Shown here in pieces: positions 40,470 through 50,532 of a DNA stretch of 64,000 nt. The notes beneath the pieces were generated by a model. It did no database searches. It had not been told where the DNA came from and saw only the letters and a list, made by a program, of their open reading frames with translations. Position 1 is the first letter of the stretch, and each line of letters begins with the position of its first letter. The DNA comes from Euglena gracilis (taxonomy: Eukaryota > Euglenida > Euglenophyceae > Euglenales), in contig CP154954.1 of the NCBI GenBank assembly GCA_039621445.1, positions 61,377,858 through 61,441,857 of the forward strand, in the 5' to 3' direction. The translations under genes and the position numbers were made by a program.

Positions 40470-41320
40470 GATCTTTTGCCACCGATATGCCAGCAACATG
40501 CCAAGAAGCCGAAGGTTGACCCCCTTCATGGCACCTTGCTGGCACAGGGCAACACGAAGAAAAAGTCTGGCTCCGTAGGTGCAGAGCTTGCTGCTGTTGC
40601 CAACTCTTTGGAGTTCGCCAAACTGTGTCAACATTGGCAAGCATCTTACCCCCCCCCTTTATTTGCCCCCCCCCTTAATTGAGCATTTGGGTCGGGAAAA
40701 TTTTTTTCATGCGCCGAAGGCGCCGAAAATTTTTTCCCTATTTCTAAAGGATTTTTTGACCCCCCCCCCTTATTTGACCCCCTTATTTGAGCATTTGGGG
40801 GGTCCTTTGGCCCGTGGGTGTGCTCAAATAAAGGGGGGGAGGTGGCATCCTGAGCTGGATGATTTCTTTGTTGCCTGGACGGGATGGGAGCTGGAACCCA
40901 GCCTGTTGTTTGATGAGGCGTCATTGAACAATGTGTGGCTCAACGTGCGCAGCAGTCCGGAAGTATGTTCGTTTCAGGCAATCGTTCGGCAACCTCTTTT
41001 CATACATACGTGAATGTCGTCGCTCGGGCAGTCCGCAAAACCTCGACCAAGGGAGTTGCGTTGCCTTTTGCAGAGCGCCAATCCCCCCCCCCCGACCAAC
41101 CCCCTCTGCCTCGTGCTGTGTCCCGACTGCCGATAAAATTGGACAAATGTGGTTTTTGTGGTGTTGCCATTCCCAAAAATCCAACTCGTTGGAGCTGAGG
41201 AAAGTGGTGTGTGACGCCTGCGGTTTGGCATACCATTTTCATTGCCATTTTGCAATTTGCAGCAGCCACCAAAGTATGGCTCTTTTTTGTGCACAGTGTG
41301 TCGTCTTCCGTGACGTCTAA
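40470..41320 (+). pseudogene. PHD-finger gene remnant interrupted by an element
   Basis: Before the element at 40646-40844 a frame reads FVNDLLPPICQQHAKKPKVD and LEFAKLCQHWQ. After it come ELDDFFVAWTGWELEPSLLF and, near 41135-41310, a PHD-like finger: KCGFCGVAIP, then after a one-base frameshift VVCDACGLAYHFHCHF and LFCAQC. C4HC3 spacing is recognisable. The acidic DD..W start and terminal finger recall the gene at 22701-23293, so these may be two copies of one family. Both look non-functional here. Confidence 0.5.
40646..40844. mobile_element. TCAAATAAGGGG family element, copy 1
   Basis: Inverted ends of the form ACCCCCCCCCTTTATTTG; the words CCCCTTAATTGAGCATTTGG and CCCTTATTTGAGCATTTGGG repeat inside. 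Flanked by GCATC on both sides (40641-40645, 40845-40849), a possible 5-bp duplication. Copy 2 at 41579-41775 matches closely, including the GCGCCGAAGGCGCC hairpin. Confidence 0.85.
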
Positions 41321-41426
41321 CACTCCCTGTCGTATTGCTCAAAGGCAACCTCTGGCCGTTTCTTGTGTTGTAGAGTACCCCCCTAGACCCACCTTGTCTA
41401 GTCTAGACCTACCTAGTCTAGGGTAG

Positions 41427-41860
41427 AGGACCACCCCGGGGGGGGGGGGGTTGGTACGCCGTGGCGAGGGGGTCCGAATAGGGGGGGGGGAGGGGGGAAA
41501 TGGCCAGAAAATGGCGTGGCGAGGGGGTCTCGGATGGGGGGGGGAAGGGTGTACCATGGTTGCACAATGACAAATGCCACCCCCCCCTTTATTTGACCCC
41601 CCCCTTAATTGAGCATTTGGGTCCGGGGAATATTTTTTTTTCATGTGCCGAAGGTGCCGAAAAATTTTTTTGCCCTATTTCTAAAGGAATTTTTGAACCC
41701 CCCCTTATTTGACCCCCCCTTATTTGAGCATTTGGGGGGTTGGCCCGTGGGTGTGCTCAAATAAAGGGGGGGGGTGTGTTGGGTGGCGTGGCGAGGGGGT
41801 CTGGCTAGGGGGGGGGGAGGGGGGTAAATGGCGCGGTGAGGCCCTCGGAGAGGGGGGGGG
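41427..41860. mobile_element. GGCGTGGCGAGGGGGTC family fragments with nested insert
   Basis: G-run blocks joined to GGCGTGGCGAGGGGGTC at 41464, 41513, 41785 and 41835 frame the TCAAATAAGGGG element at 41579-41775, which appears to have inserted into a member of this family. A shorter related unit is at 42048-42108. Confidence 0.65.
41579..41775. mobile_element. TCAAATAAGGGG family element, copy 2
   Basis: Ends CACCCCCCCCTTTATTTGA and inverted counterpart. The interior is nearly identical to 40646-40844, including the short hairpin GTGCCGAAGGTGCC. Confidence 0.85.
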
Positions 41861-42463
41861 TGCACCAACCCCCCGGCCTCTCAAACTCTCGCCGAATTTT
41901 CATGACAGCGATATTTGACTGCCACAGATGCCTTAATTGAAAACGTGTCATTGCCACAAATGCCCTAATGGAAAATGTGTTCATGACCACGAATTTCAGG
42001 GCAGGCATTTGGCGGGCTGAACACGGTTTTAAAATTTTGAATTGGGGAGTTGGTACGCCGTGGCGAGGGGGTCCGAATAGGGGGGGGGGGAGGGGTGTAC
42101 TAGCCCCCCATTTTAGAAGCCAAGTCAAAGAACACACGTTTCCTGTTACCGCCTGAAGGGCGGCGGGCAATGGAAACAGCAACCCCCAGATTGAAAAAAG
42201 AAAGATTTTCGCCCCTCCGACCCATGGGTTTTGGACTTGTTTTGCCGCCCGAAGGGCAGCGAGACAGTGGCGACGTCCAACCGCAAAAACAGCTACCGGG
42301 TAGCTCGGGGGGGGGGGGCATGGTAACAAGTTCAACGAAAGGAGGTCTTAAAGTGAGAAATTGAAAAAGCACAAAGAATGTGGTGAGTAAATCACACACT
42401 TTGCAAAAATTTGTTTCTAATCTCGGGGGGGGGGGCAGCCGCCGCCCCAACCCCCCACTTCTA

Positions 42464-43251
42464 ACGTGACCCCCCCCTATTTGTCCCCCTAATTGTCCCC
42501 AGGGTTGACGTTTTTTTTGTTTTTTTTAAAAAAACAAAAAAACGTGTTTTTTTTAAAAAAAACGCAAAAAAAAACATGTTTTTTTTGAAAAAGCAAAAAA
42601 TTGACCTTTTTTCCTTGCGAAATGGCCATTTTTTGAAGAAATTTTTTCGCGGGCAGTTCGGGTCACGGGGGGGGGGGGTCACGGGGGGGGGGGTTACGAG
42701 GGGGGTCACATTTTCGGTGGCTAGATTAGGAATCACCGAAAACGAATTTTTTGGGAAAAAATCCTTTTTAGGCCCCAAAATAGGAATCCCCCAAACGAAA
42801 ATTGGGAAATCTACCGGAATATTTTGTCAAATTAGGCATCACCAGCCAAGTTTTTCAGAAAAAAAATGGCCGAAACGGGTCTTAGGCTGGGTTGGGGGTG
42901 GGGGGTCATGGGGGAAACACCCCCTCTGAAGTTTTCATTTTTCAAATGTGTGAAAGTATTTCCAAATCTGTGTTTTCTGGTGCGAAAAATCATGCTTTCA
43001 ACCCAAAAAAATGAATGCTGCAGAGATAAAAAATGCACTTTTTCCAAAATAAACATTGCAAAATTTTTTTCCCCCAAACCCTCCATGACGTTTTTTTTGT
43101 TTTTTTTTAAAAAAACATATTTTTTTAAAAAAACATGTTTTTTTTGTTTCAAAAAAAACAAGCCGTCAACCTTGATTGTCCCCCCCCCCTAATTGGCCAG
43201 AAGGGGGGTCCGGGCCGCCCGGAGGGCGGCCAAATAGGGGGGGGGTCACGT
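42464..43251. mobile_element. A/T-hairpin family element, copy 2 (788 bp)
   Basis: Terminal inverted repeats ACGTGACCCCCCCCTATTTG between TA dinucleotides (42462-42463, 43252-43253). Inside each end lies an inverted GTTGAC plus poly-T/poly-A palindromes, then a unique core shared in inverted orientation with 27555-28235. Around 42660-42710 the word GTCACGGGGGG is repeated. No coding; TA flanks suggest a Tc1-mariner-like target. Confidence 0.88.
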
Positions 43252-43253
43252 TA

Positions 43254-44123
43254 CACCCATTCACTGCAGGGGGTACCCTCGGCCACGGTGCTTTTTGTTT
43301 ATAAAAAAAACAACGTTTTTTTGAAAAAAAATGCCAAAAAAAAACTGAAAAAAAACATAAGGGAAATTTGATTGACAAAACTCGTTATGAAACCCCCAAA
43401 CCATACTTCGAATCCTACTAATTGCCAAAAAATGGTAAAACACATCCAAAACTGCAAAAAAATTGCAATTTTATGACTTTTTCATTTTTGCAGAAAAGGT
43501 TTTTTTGGCAGAAATGACTCAGAAGTTGCCAAAAAATGATTGAGAATATGCATTCGAAGAAATTTTTGTGCAAAACCTCGTGGGCGTTTTTTCCATTTTT
43601 TGTAAAAACATTGTCAAAATCTTAAAAAACAAAAAAAACCGTGTCCAAAAAAACAAGTTGCCAACTGTGCCCTCGGCTGGTGAATTTTCACCTTTTTCAT
43701 GGTTCGTGATGACTTTTGTGAAATTTTGTCCTTTTTCCAAAACCAGTAGACCCCAAGGCGTTTTGACATCTGCTTCTGTTCCGATCGTTCTTTTTCTTAT
43801 TTTATTTCATTATTTCTTTCTCATTGAAAAAAAAATTCACAAACTAGAGTTAAAATAAAAAAGGAGCCGCTAATTGCGAGAAATTTGTGGTAATCTGATG
43901 GAGACCGCAAGGTTGTTGTTCCATTTCGGTTCGGGATGGATTTTGGGTGGAGAATCATTCAAGGGGAATAAAATTGGCCAAATCCGGCTGTATTTTGGTG
44001 CCATTTGAGCATATGGTGTCACCTTGATCAATCCCCCTTTGGGCAACCAAAATTCCTAAAATTTGACGGGTGGGAATATTCGGTGGTTTTTTTTGGGTTG
44101 ATTGTGGATCTCAGCTTCTATAC
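43254..44123. other. No gene recognised
   Basis: AT-rich DNA with poly-A/T stretches; no coding frame with motifs. Confidence 0.5.
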
Positions 44124-44227
44124 AAAAATCGACCGACACTGACAGATTCCGCAGGGGCGCCGGGCGTCTCGCCTCGCTCGCTCGCGCCCGGTGCCCCTGC
44201 TGAATCTGTTAGTGTCGGTCGATTTTT
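44124..44227. repeat. 104-bp hairpin with GC-rich tip
   Basis: Arms AAAAATCGACCGACACTGAC... and inverted counterpart of about 45 bases with two or three mismatches; the tip contains CGCCTCGCTCGCTCGCG. Confidence 0.9.
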
Positions 44228-44249
44228 CTAAAACGTACACCTTTTTGAT

Positions 44250-44610
44250 TATTCCCCCCCCCACGGAGCCGGAAACCTGGGGGGGAAAATAATCGCCCGG
44301 GTCCCCCGCTGCAGGTACTTTTGTTATGCCCGTGAAGCCAAGTATGAAGGCTGTGAACAAGAAGCGAGGCACATCTGGTGCCCGCAATGTAGGTCAGCGG
44401 AACAGTTGCACTGCGTGCACAAATAAACAATCTGCGCCCTCGTCGTAAGTGAGTTGAGCACAGCATCAGGCGCATCAGCATCATGAGCACTTTCCTTTGC
44501 GTTTGTCACCCAGAAAGTCCAAAAATTTTGGGGGGGAAATAATCGCCCGGGTCCGGCTTTCCTGTTTTTTGGGCCGAAAGTGGGGGGGGAATAATCGACC
44601 GGGGAAAATA
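44250..44610. mobile_element. AATAATCGCCCGGG family unit with embedded Cys-rich ORF
   Basis: GGGGGGAAAATAATCGCCCG at 44281, GGGGGGGAAATAATCGCCCG at 44532, GGGGGGAATAATCGACCGG at 44583 and the inverted GATTATTCCCCCCCC at 44248 mark the ends. Between them, minus-strand 44510-44324 encodes VYLCTQCNCSADLHCGHQMC, a zinc-binding-like cluster preceded by an acceptor-like CTGGGTGACAAACG region. The Cys-rich piece may be a captured exon; its family is unclear. Confidence 0.5.
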
Positions 44611-44705
44611 GGGTATGGTATTTTGTCCGCCCGACGCCTGTCTTGAAATTCATTCGACCGAACCGCCTGGACGGAAACATGGCCAAAAAAGTGGTTTTCG
44701 GCCCA

Positions 44706-44880
44706 TCAACGGGCGCCCAAATGGAAACCGTTAGACGTAAACGGGCGCCTGAATGGAAATCGACTGACGTAAACGGGTGCCTGAATGGAAATTGACCGAC
44801 GTAAACGGGCGCCTGAATGGAACTCGACCGACATAAAACGGGCGCCCGAATGGAAATCGACCGACATAAACGGATTCCGA
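44706..44880. repeat. 32-bp satellite, about 5.5 units
   Basis: Unit ACGGGCGCCTGAATGGAAAT plus twelve bases (CGACTGACGTAA). Units differ by a few substitutions. It shares its period and GCC.GAATGGAAA core with 40108-40224. Long minus-strand frames across it are not genes, because 32 is not a multiple of three. Confidence 0.9.
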
Positions 44881-44984
44881 TGTCATGGAAATTGATCAAC
44901 CTTTTGTGTCCTTTCTCCGAATGCCTTTTTGTTCCTTTTTGGGACGTTGCCAATCTCAGCCTGAAATCCGTTAGGGGGTGGTGC

Positions 44985-45040
44985 AGGTCACGGGGGGGGG
45001 TCACGGGGGGGGGGTCACGAGGGGGGTCACGGGGGCCACT
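44985..45040. repeat. GTCACGGGGGG tandem
   Basis: Four successive GTCACG words each followed by a G run. The same word is repeated inside the element at 42464-43251 and, inverted, at about 28030-28065. Confidence 0.8.
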
Positions 45041-45162
45041 GAATGGACTGTCTGTCTGAATGGACTTAGGATTTTTCGAAGCACAACTGGGCGAGGCGCT
45101 CACCCGGGCTTCAGGAATAAAGATGCATTCCTTGGTTGCCCCACCCCACCAAGTGGTCACTT

Positions 45163-45386
45163 GGGGGGTCGGCACGCCGTGGCGAGCCGTCCGGCTAGGG
45201 GGGGGGGTTGGCGTGGCGAGGGGGTCCCGGATGGGGGGGGGAGGGGTGCGCGGGGGTTTTCCAAGAAATTTTCTTTGGCGGGGCTGACATGGCGTGGCGT
45301 GGGGGTCTGATAGGGGGGGGAGGGGGGGGTAAAATGGCGTGGCGAGGGGGTCGGTGAGAGGGGGGGAGGGGTGTGCCGACCCCCCC
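45163..45386. mobile_element. GGCGTGGCGAGGGGGTC family element, copy 2
   Basis: Starts GGGGGGTCGGCACGCCGTGG and ends TGCCGACCCCCC. It is the inverted counterpart of 39771-40006 with only small differences. Non-coding; long proline-rich frames are artefacts of C runs. Confidence 0.87.
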
Positions 45387-45389
45387 TTG

Positions 45390-46823
45390 GTGATGTAGGT
45401 CTGCACCCACAGCAGACCCCGGCCTTTCCGGGACAAACAAGTGCATACTGCAGTGTCCGCTCCGACGCAGCAGCCATGCTAATTCTGAATTTTGAAATTT
45501 GTATTTCTATTGCGCCGTGGCGCAATATAACTCTTAAATTTTCATTCTACATGAGCGCGTTTTCTTTGCGGATGCGCAAAGAAAACACACATTGACGCAT
45601 ACGCATCATTACGCAACTGCGTAATGATCCCCCATATTTAGAATTACAAAAAAAAATTAAAATTGCGCATTAATATTTAGAATTACAATGAAAAGCATTG
45701 TGCCAAAGCGCAATGCTTTCCATTTTTTTTATTTTTATAATGAAAATTTTTGCGCCATGGCGTAACTGCGCAATGGAGTTCCCTCGTTTCATTACCCATC
45801 GCTTTGGGATTATGCACACTGGGCCCGGGGAGCCCTGTGCCCGTACACTGTAGAGGTCCAAGTCGTTATGTTCGTCCCCAGGCCCTGGGGGTGGGGAGAC
45901 ACTAATTTGGACTGTCTCAGACCTCGGTGTTCGATAACTTTTTTTGCAAGATTGCGCGTTGGCGCAATTTTACACTTTCAAAGCTAAATGCGAGTTAGGC
46001 CGCCTAAGAGTGTTATTACCCCCTGATTGAAAGATGATTCATTTTGTTCAATGGGATCCCTGCCCCCAAAAATGGGCGTTGCTATTGTCCTAGTTCATGT
46101 CCCTTTAAAAAGAACTCAGGGACAAACATTCAATAATTGTAGCCCCACAAATGCGGATAAAATACAAACAAAAAAATGCATTCAATTAAGGGGGAAAACA
46201 GCCAAAGGTGAGGTGTGCTCTTGATATTAAGTGCCGACTGTGCTACGCTTGCTCTCTTTTGCTGCTCTTTTGATTTTGAAACCTGAAAATATATCAAACT
46301 TCACCTTCATTGCCTTTGAGCCTTGCAGAATTTTCAAGCCATTGGCTGGCAATTGGCTTCATATTCTGGTTATTCCGGTTTATTCCGGTTTATTCCGGAC
46401 CGAAATATCTCCCTGCCCCTGGCACATATTTGTGCATTTCCGCAAATTTTGACCACATATTTTTGGGTCAATTTTGGGCAGGGGGGAAAATTGATAGCCG
46501 CAATTCTTCAAAAATTTCCGCATTTCCCCAAATTTCCCCAAATTTTGCCGATTTGGGCAAAATTGGCAGGTTTTTGTCTTTTCATAAACTTATTTTTGCT
46601 CCCCCCGACCCGCCTACAGGGTTCGAAAATGCCGTAACCCCCTGCCTGCCATAATATCCTCCACGTCAGTGAACCATTAACCTGCAGTTTCCATATTAAC
46701 CAATGCGGGATTAGAATCAAAGATGGAAAAAGTAGGCACGGCTCGGCATGGACAGTCAGTAGGATGTGACCGAAACCTTCGGTTTAACGTCGCATTGGCA
46801 ACGCTCCTCCGCGACCATTTCTG
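45390..46823. other. No gene; region upstream of RPS16
   Basis: AT-rich with scattered GCGCAA/TTGCGC words (45500-45970). No coding frame is recognised. The RPS16 promoter must lie at its right end; I see no clear TATA box. Confidence 0.5.
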
Positions 46824-47433
46824 ATGGCTGACCGTAAGAAACTGGCTGAAAGCAAGAAGCAGAAGGTTTCTATTATCGCAATTATACATTGTTGATTATT
46901 TTAACCCTTTGGAAAATTAGGTGATGACTTTCGGGAAGAAAAAGCATGCCATTGCGGTTGTAACGTGCAACAAGGGGAAGGGTTTGGTCAAGTGCAACGG
47001 GGTCCCAATCGACCTCCTGCAACCGGAACCCCTGAGGCTGAAAGTGATGGTGTGAAATTGTTTCTTATTTCGATGATGTACTAGCGAACTTTAACAGGAG
47101 CCAATTTTGATTGCTGGTAAGCACAGGTTCCGCAATGTTGACATGCGCATCCGTGTCCGAGGAGGTGGGCAGACGAGCCAGTTGTACGCTGTCCGCCAAG
47201 CGATTGCCAAAGCTTTGGTTGCATATTACCAGAAATGTATCTGTTTTGTGAAAAAAAAATCATTTTCAAATTTATCACATCTTTCAGATGTTGATGAGGC
47301 ACAGAAGCTGGAGATCAAGGATGCCTACTTGCAATATGATCGGACATTGTTGGTGGCAGATCCCCGCCGCACAGAGCCGAAGAAGTTTGGAGGGCATGGT
47401 GCTCGTGCAAGGCGCACAAAGTCTTACCGTTAG
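46824..47433 (+). CDS. RPS16: 40S ribosomal protein S16 (uS9), four exons
   Basis: Exons 46824-46865, 46921-47049, 47098-47236 and 47288-47433 (TAG stop) give 151 codons in continuous phase. The introns are 55, 48 and 51 bases with GT-AG ends. The start codon opens [14 protein letters not shown]. Family landmarks follow: [98 protein letters not shown] and the C-terminal [11 protein letters not shown], whose tail reaches the P-site tRNA in the small subunit. The length fits the eukaryotic family (about 145). It appears intact, and is the clearest host gene in the window. Confidence 0.97.
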
Positions 47434-47490
47434 AGCAGCACAGTTGGAGGGAGTTGCCAGTTCCATCCATGTCTTCTGCTGTCAGTTGAA

Positions 47491-47496
47491 AATAAA
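47491..47496 (+). terminator. Putative polyadenylation signal of RPS16
   Basis: AATAAA 58 bases after the RPS16 stop codon. The hexamer and distance suit a eukaryotic poly-A signal. Confidence 0.5.
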
Positions 47497-47499
47497 CCT

Positions 47500-48417
47500 G
47501 CTAGCTGACAAGTGGACATTCATTTCTGTTCAAAATCGTTTGATTGGTCCAAAGCAGTTGAACCCCCCCAGCCCCCTTGGTTTTTGACCAACGTTCCGTA
47601 TAGTCCCCCCCCCCCCCGAATGGAAGCCTCTCCCCGTGGATTGTGTGTCAGTTGAAACGGCGAGTCCGGGGTTGAAGGTCACAACCGCGTCCTCCTCGGA
47701 CGCATCAGAATGAGCATGAAGCATCCAAAAGCATCCACAAGAGTAACGGTTCAGTAAATTTGACAGGGAAAAGGTTGGACATGCAGACTCACAAAGAATT
47801 TTTTGATAATTCTCGGACCCCTGGTTTTAGACCACTTTCAGAACAGCGCCCTCCCCCGAATAGAACCCCACCACGGTTTTCGACCAATGTGGCCGTGGGG
47901 GGGGTTTATTCACAATCGCAATTTTGGTTCCTGAAAGTACCTCGATTTGTTAAAAAAAAAAAACTCCGACCTGCCGTTCATTGTCTTTTACTGGGGCTTC
48001 GGACCCCTCCGCAGGCAAAGGTTGGGTCAACCGACAAAAACGCAAAAATTGGCCGAAAGTTTGGCAGGTGGTGGAACAACGTCTTCGCGAGAAACTTTTT
48101 TGGGTTAGGGGAAACCCCTCAGCCCGAGCACGGCACGGCGGCAAAGTGCGGAGACCGAAGAGTCCCGAAATTTGAAGCGGGTCGTTCAGCTGAAACGGTG
48201 AGAAAAATGACGTCAAGGTTAGAGTCTGAAAACTTGGCTGAAATCCCCTCTAAAGCAACGATTTCCTTGACTGTTTTTTTGGACCAACGCCCCAACCCCC
48301 TCCTCGGTTAGGGCTAAGGTTGGGTAAGGGCTAGGGATAGGGTTTTCCAAAATTTTCCCCCGTCTGAAAGGCCCCGAAAAACCCGATTTTAAAGTGCTGT
48401 CAAAGTGTTTTCACACT
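47500..48417. other. No gene; telomere-like stretch near the end
   Basis: Two C-run blocks joined to GAATRGAA (47615 and 47855) suggest another G/C-run element. At 48305-48346 lies a degenerate series of GGTTAGGG/GGCTAGGG/GGATAGGG, like eroded telomeric repeat. No gene. Confidence 0.5.
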
Positions 48418-48541
48418 TTTATGGGTGATTTTGTAGAAAATGGTGGTACCCCCCTCAAGCCACTACGGACCAAGCGGTTGACGCAGTAATCAAATTATTC
48501 CAGTTTTCAAGGCTCAGGCCCGTAACGCATACAGTGCAATG
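48418..48541 (+). pseudogene. DIRS tyrosine recombinase fragment
   Basis: A 124-bp segment homologous to 9940-10065 in DIRS-2, covering the start of the recombinase up to AYSAM of the first catalytic box. It breaks off sharply at 48541. Not functional. Confidence 0.85.
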
Positions 48542-49512
48542 AGGGTTGGTGGCGCCATAGGCGCAGCGTCTGTGCTATACGCACTTTGTGAAATGTGCGT
48601 AGGGAGGTGCCAAAGGCGCGGGGGGTGGTGGGTGCCATTAGTGCTTGAGTGGCGGGGGCGCCATAGGCGCGGGTCGTGGTGGTTAGTTTGGTTTCAGTTA
48701 TTTCTTTTGTGTTTGGTTTCTGGTTGTGTGGAAATTTCTCCTAGAGTGCACACCTTGGGGGAAGGTGCTTGAGTAATTGTCCTTGTCGTGCATGTTGGTC
48801 TGGGGGGGGTGGAGTGTGTAAGAAAAATTGTATGCGAATTTGAGCTGCAGGGGTGCATAGGATTGTCGTCTTGGAACCCATTGAAACGACGGGGGGTTAA
48901 GCTACTTGTTACCCCTACCGCACCTGGAACGTTTGTGGATATGCGGTGGGTAGGGGGGGCACTTTCTCTTTACCCCTGGGTTGAAAACGGTGTCGGAAGT
49001 TTTGGGGGGAAAGAAGTTTGCGGAGCTGTGTGCATTCTTGGAGCGTAAATCCATTCAACCACAAGTGACACAAGTGGGGTATCCCCTACTGCATCAACAA
49101 CCGTTAAACACAAAAACTATCTATGGGTCAGAGTTTCCGAAAACGTTTGAGTAGGGGAAACCAAAAACCATTGAACACTGACCAGAAAGGTTACTGGATA
49201 GGAGATGACTAGGGTCGCGACTCCTGTCACCCCTTTTCTTGTAACCCCTGTAGTCTGCGTCCATGATTTTCAGCTGTTTACCCCAAATCTGAACTGGTAG
49301 CCATATCAGCCTTCGACTTGCTTGACGTATATACGCCTCTGAATTTACGATCTGTCAAGCGGGGATGATGCTCCTTCTTATTAGGGGTCTCATCCCCCTC
49401 CCTGACCCAAGCCGGGTAATTTTCCTCGATAGAGGACTTTTCAAAAACAGACTTCTGCCTTTTGGCAGGAATGTTCTTTTGAACTGCGATTTATATCGCG
49501 GTGAAATTGGCT
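48542..49512. other. No gene; GGCGCCATAGGCGC words
   Basis: The word GGCGCCATAGGCGC appears at 48550 and 48658 with a relative at 48608. No coding frame is recognised. Confidence 0.5.
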
Positions 49513-49752
49513 TCAGTGGGGAGATGCCGCATAGCGACAATTAGATGAATGGGGATTATACGATCCGCAATGCAAACATTTGGTTCGCGAGTGCGGATAT
49601 TTACTGGTATCAAACATGTTTTGGGATTTTTGCGATTGCGCAAATGATGAGGCTGACCCTCTTGGGCTTGGAATGCGCGTTTGCGCGGCAAGATTTGGAC
49701 AATGGCGAGATGTGTGACCCGTTTGGTTACATAGAAAGCACGATTTGTCCAA
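49513..49752 (-). pseudogene. Gag-like double zinc-knuckle fragment
   Basis: Frame with a CCHC knuckle (CFLCNQTGHTSRHC) and, 40 residues on, a second Cys cluster (CLHCGSYNPHSSNCRY). A CCHC knuckle followed by a divergent one is typical of retroelement gag. The parallel frame at 49491-49838 is basic. No neighbouring pol is contiguous with it. Confidence 0.65.
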
Positions 49753-50532
49753 AAATTGTTCCGAATAGCGCGAATTGCGCGATTTTGATTCCGCCGTTGG
49801 GATTGTGGGATGATACTTTTTTCAACGAACTTGGACACAGCGTATTCCGGTTGTGGGTTGGCTCATATAAGCCGATTGTATTTGACAAAGAAGCTGTGAT
49901 AGCTTTAGTTGTTTGAAATAGTTCCATCGTCAAAATATGTCCTGCGAGTTCCTCGCGGTGAATTTCTTTGGTGCAGTAATACTGCGTTGCCGCCAGTAAG
50001 AAGACGCACAGCGTACAGCGCGCAAACCGCAATAATAGCCCCAACTTGTTACTTTTCGGCCTTAAGGCCCCCATAAGACTGACAGACAGCAAAAATTCTT
50101 TGTAAGGTCTTTAGACCAGTCCCCCACTCCTCTCCCCTTTCCCTCCGGCAAAATCGCTGTCGCCGGCAGTTTGGTTTTGTTTGTAGGTTTCTTCCCTGGT
50201 CAGGTATGACTGTCCAGGTGCCACCTCCTTCCACACCCACCCGAGATTTCGTTTTCCGATCATGGAATATACAACCCAGAGTGCCATAGGCACACCCAAA
50301 CCTGGGAGGATGGGATTTCTGGAAAGAAAACCTTCCAGCCCCACTTTCCAAGCGGGCTCTTCCACTTCCACCCCTACCGCAATAAGTAGTTAGCCACATA
50401 AGCGGGTAAACTCTTTTGCGCGATTTGGGTTTTTGTGTTCCGCCCTCTTCCTACCCGTTTCTTTTTCAACCTTGTGATGGAGTAGCAGACCCAAGATATG
50501 CTTTCCTCGCGTATGTTCCTCTATCTCATCTC

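Noticed and set aside
40108-44880. Protein repeat encoded by the 32-bp satellite (F.IR.P pattern on the minus strand)
   Set aside because: The 32-bp period is not a multiple of three, so the frame changes each unit.
14827-45386. CRISPR array, because of regularly repeated words
   Set aside because: Repeats are joined to G runs of variable length, spacers are not unique, and the DNA is eukaryotic (introns, LTR element, ribosomal protein S16).
44324-45436. 370-codon open frame on the minus strand
   Set aside because: It runs through C-run elements and a 32-bp satellite; only the Cys cluster at its C-terminal end may be real coding.
47050-47097. Assembly gap or frameshift within RPS16
   Set aside because: The breaks have GT-AG ends and exact phase, so they are short introns.
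50049-50399. Minus-strand frame as integrase or LTR of gypsy-2
   Set aside because: No HHCC, DDE or terminal motifs found, and no matching direct repeat on the other side.
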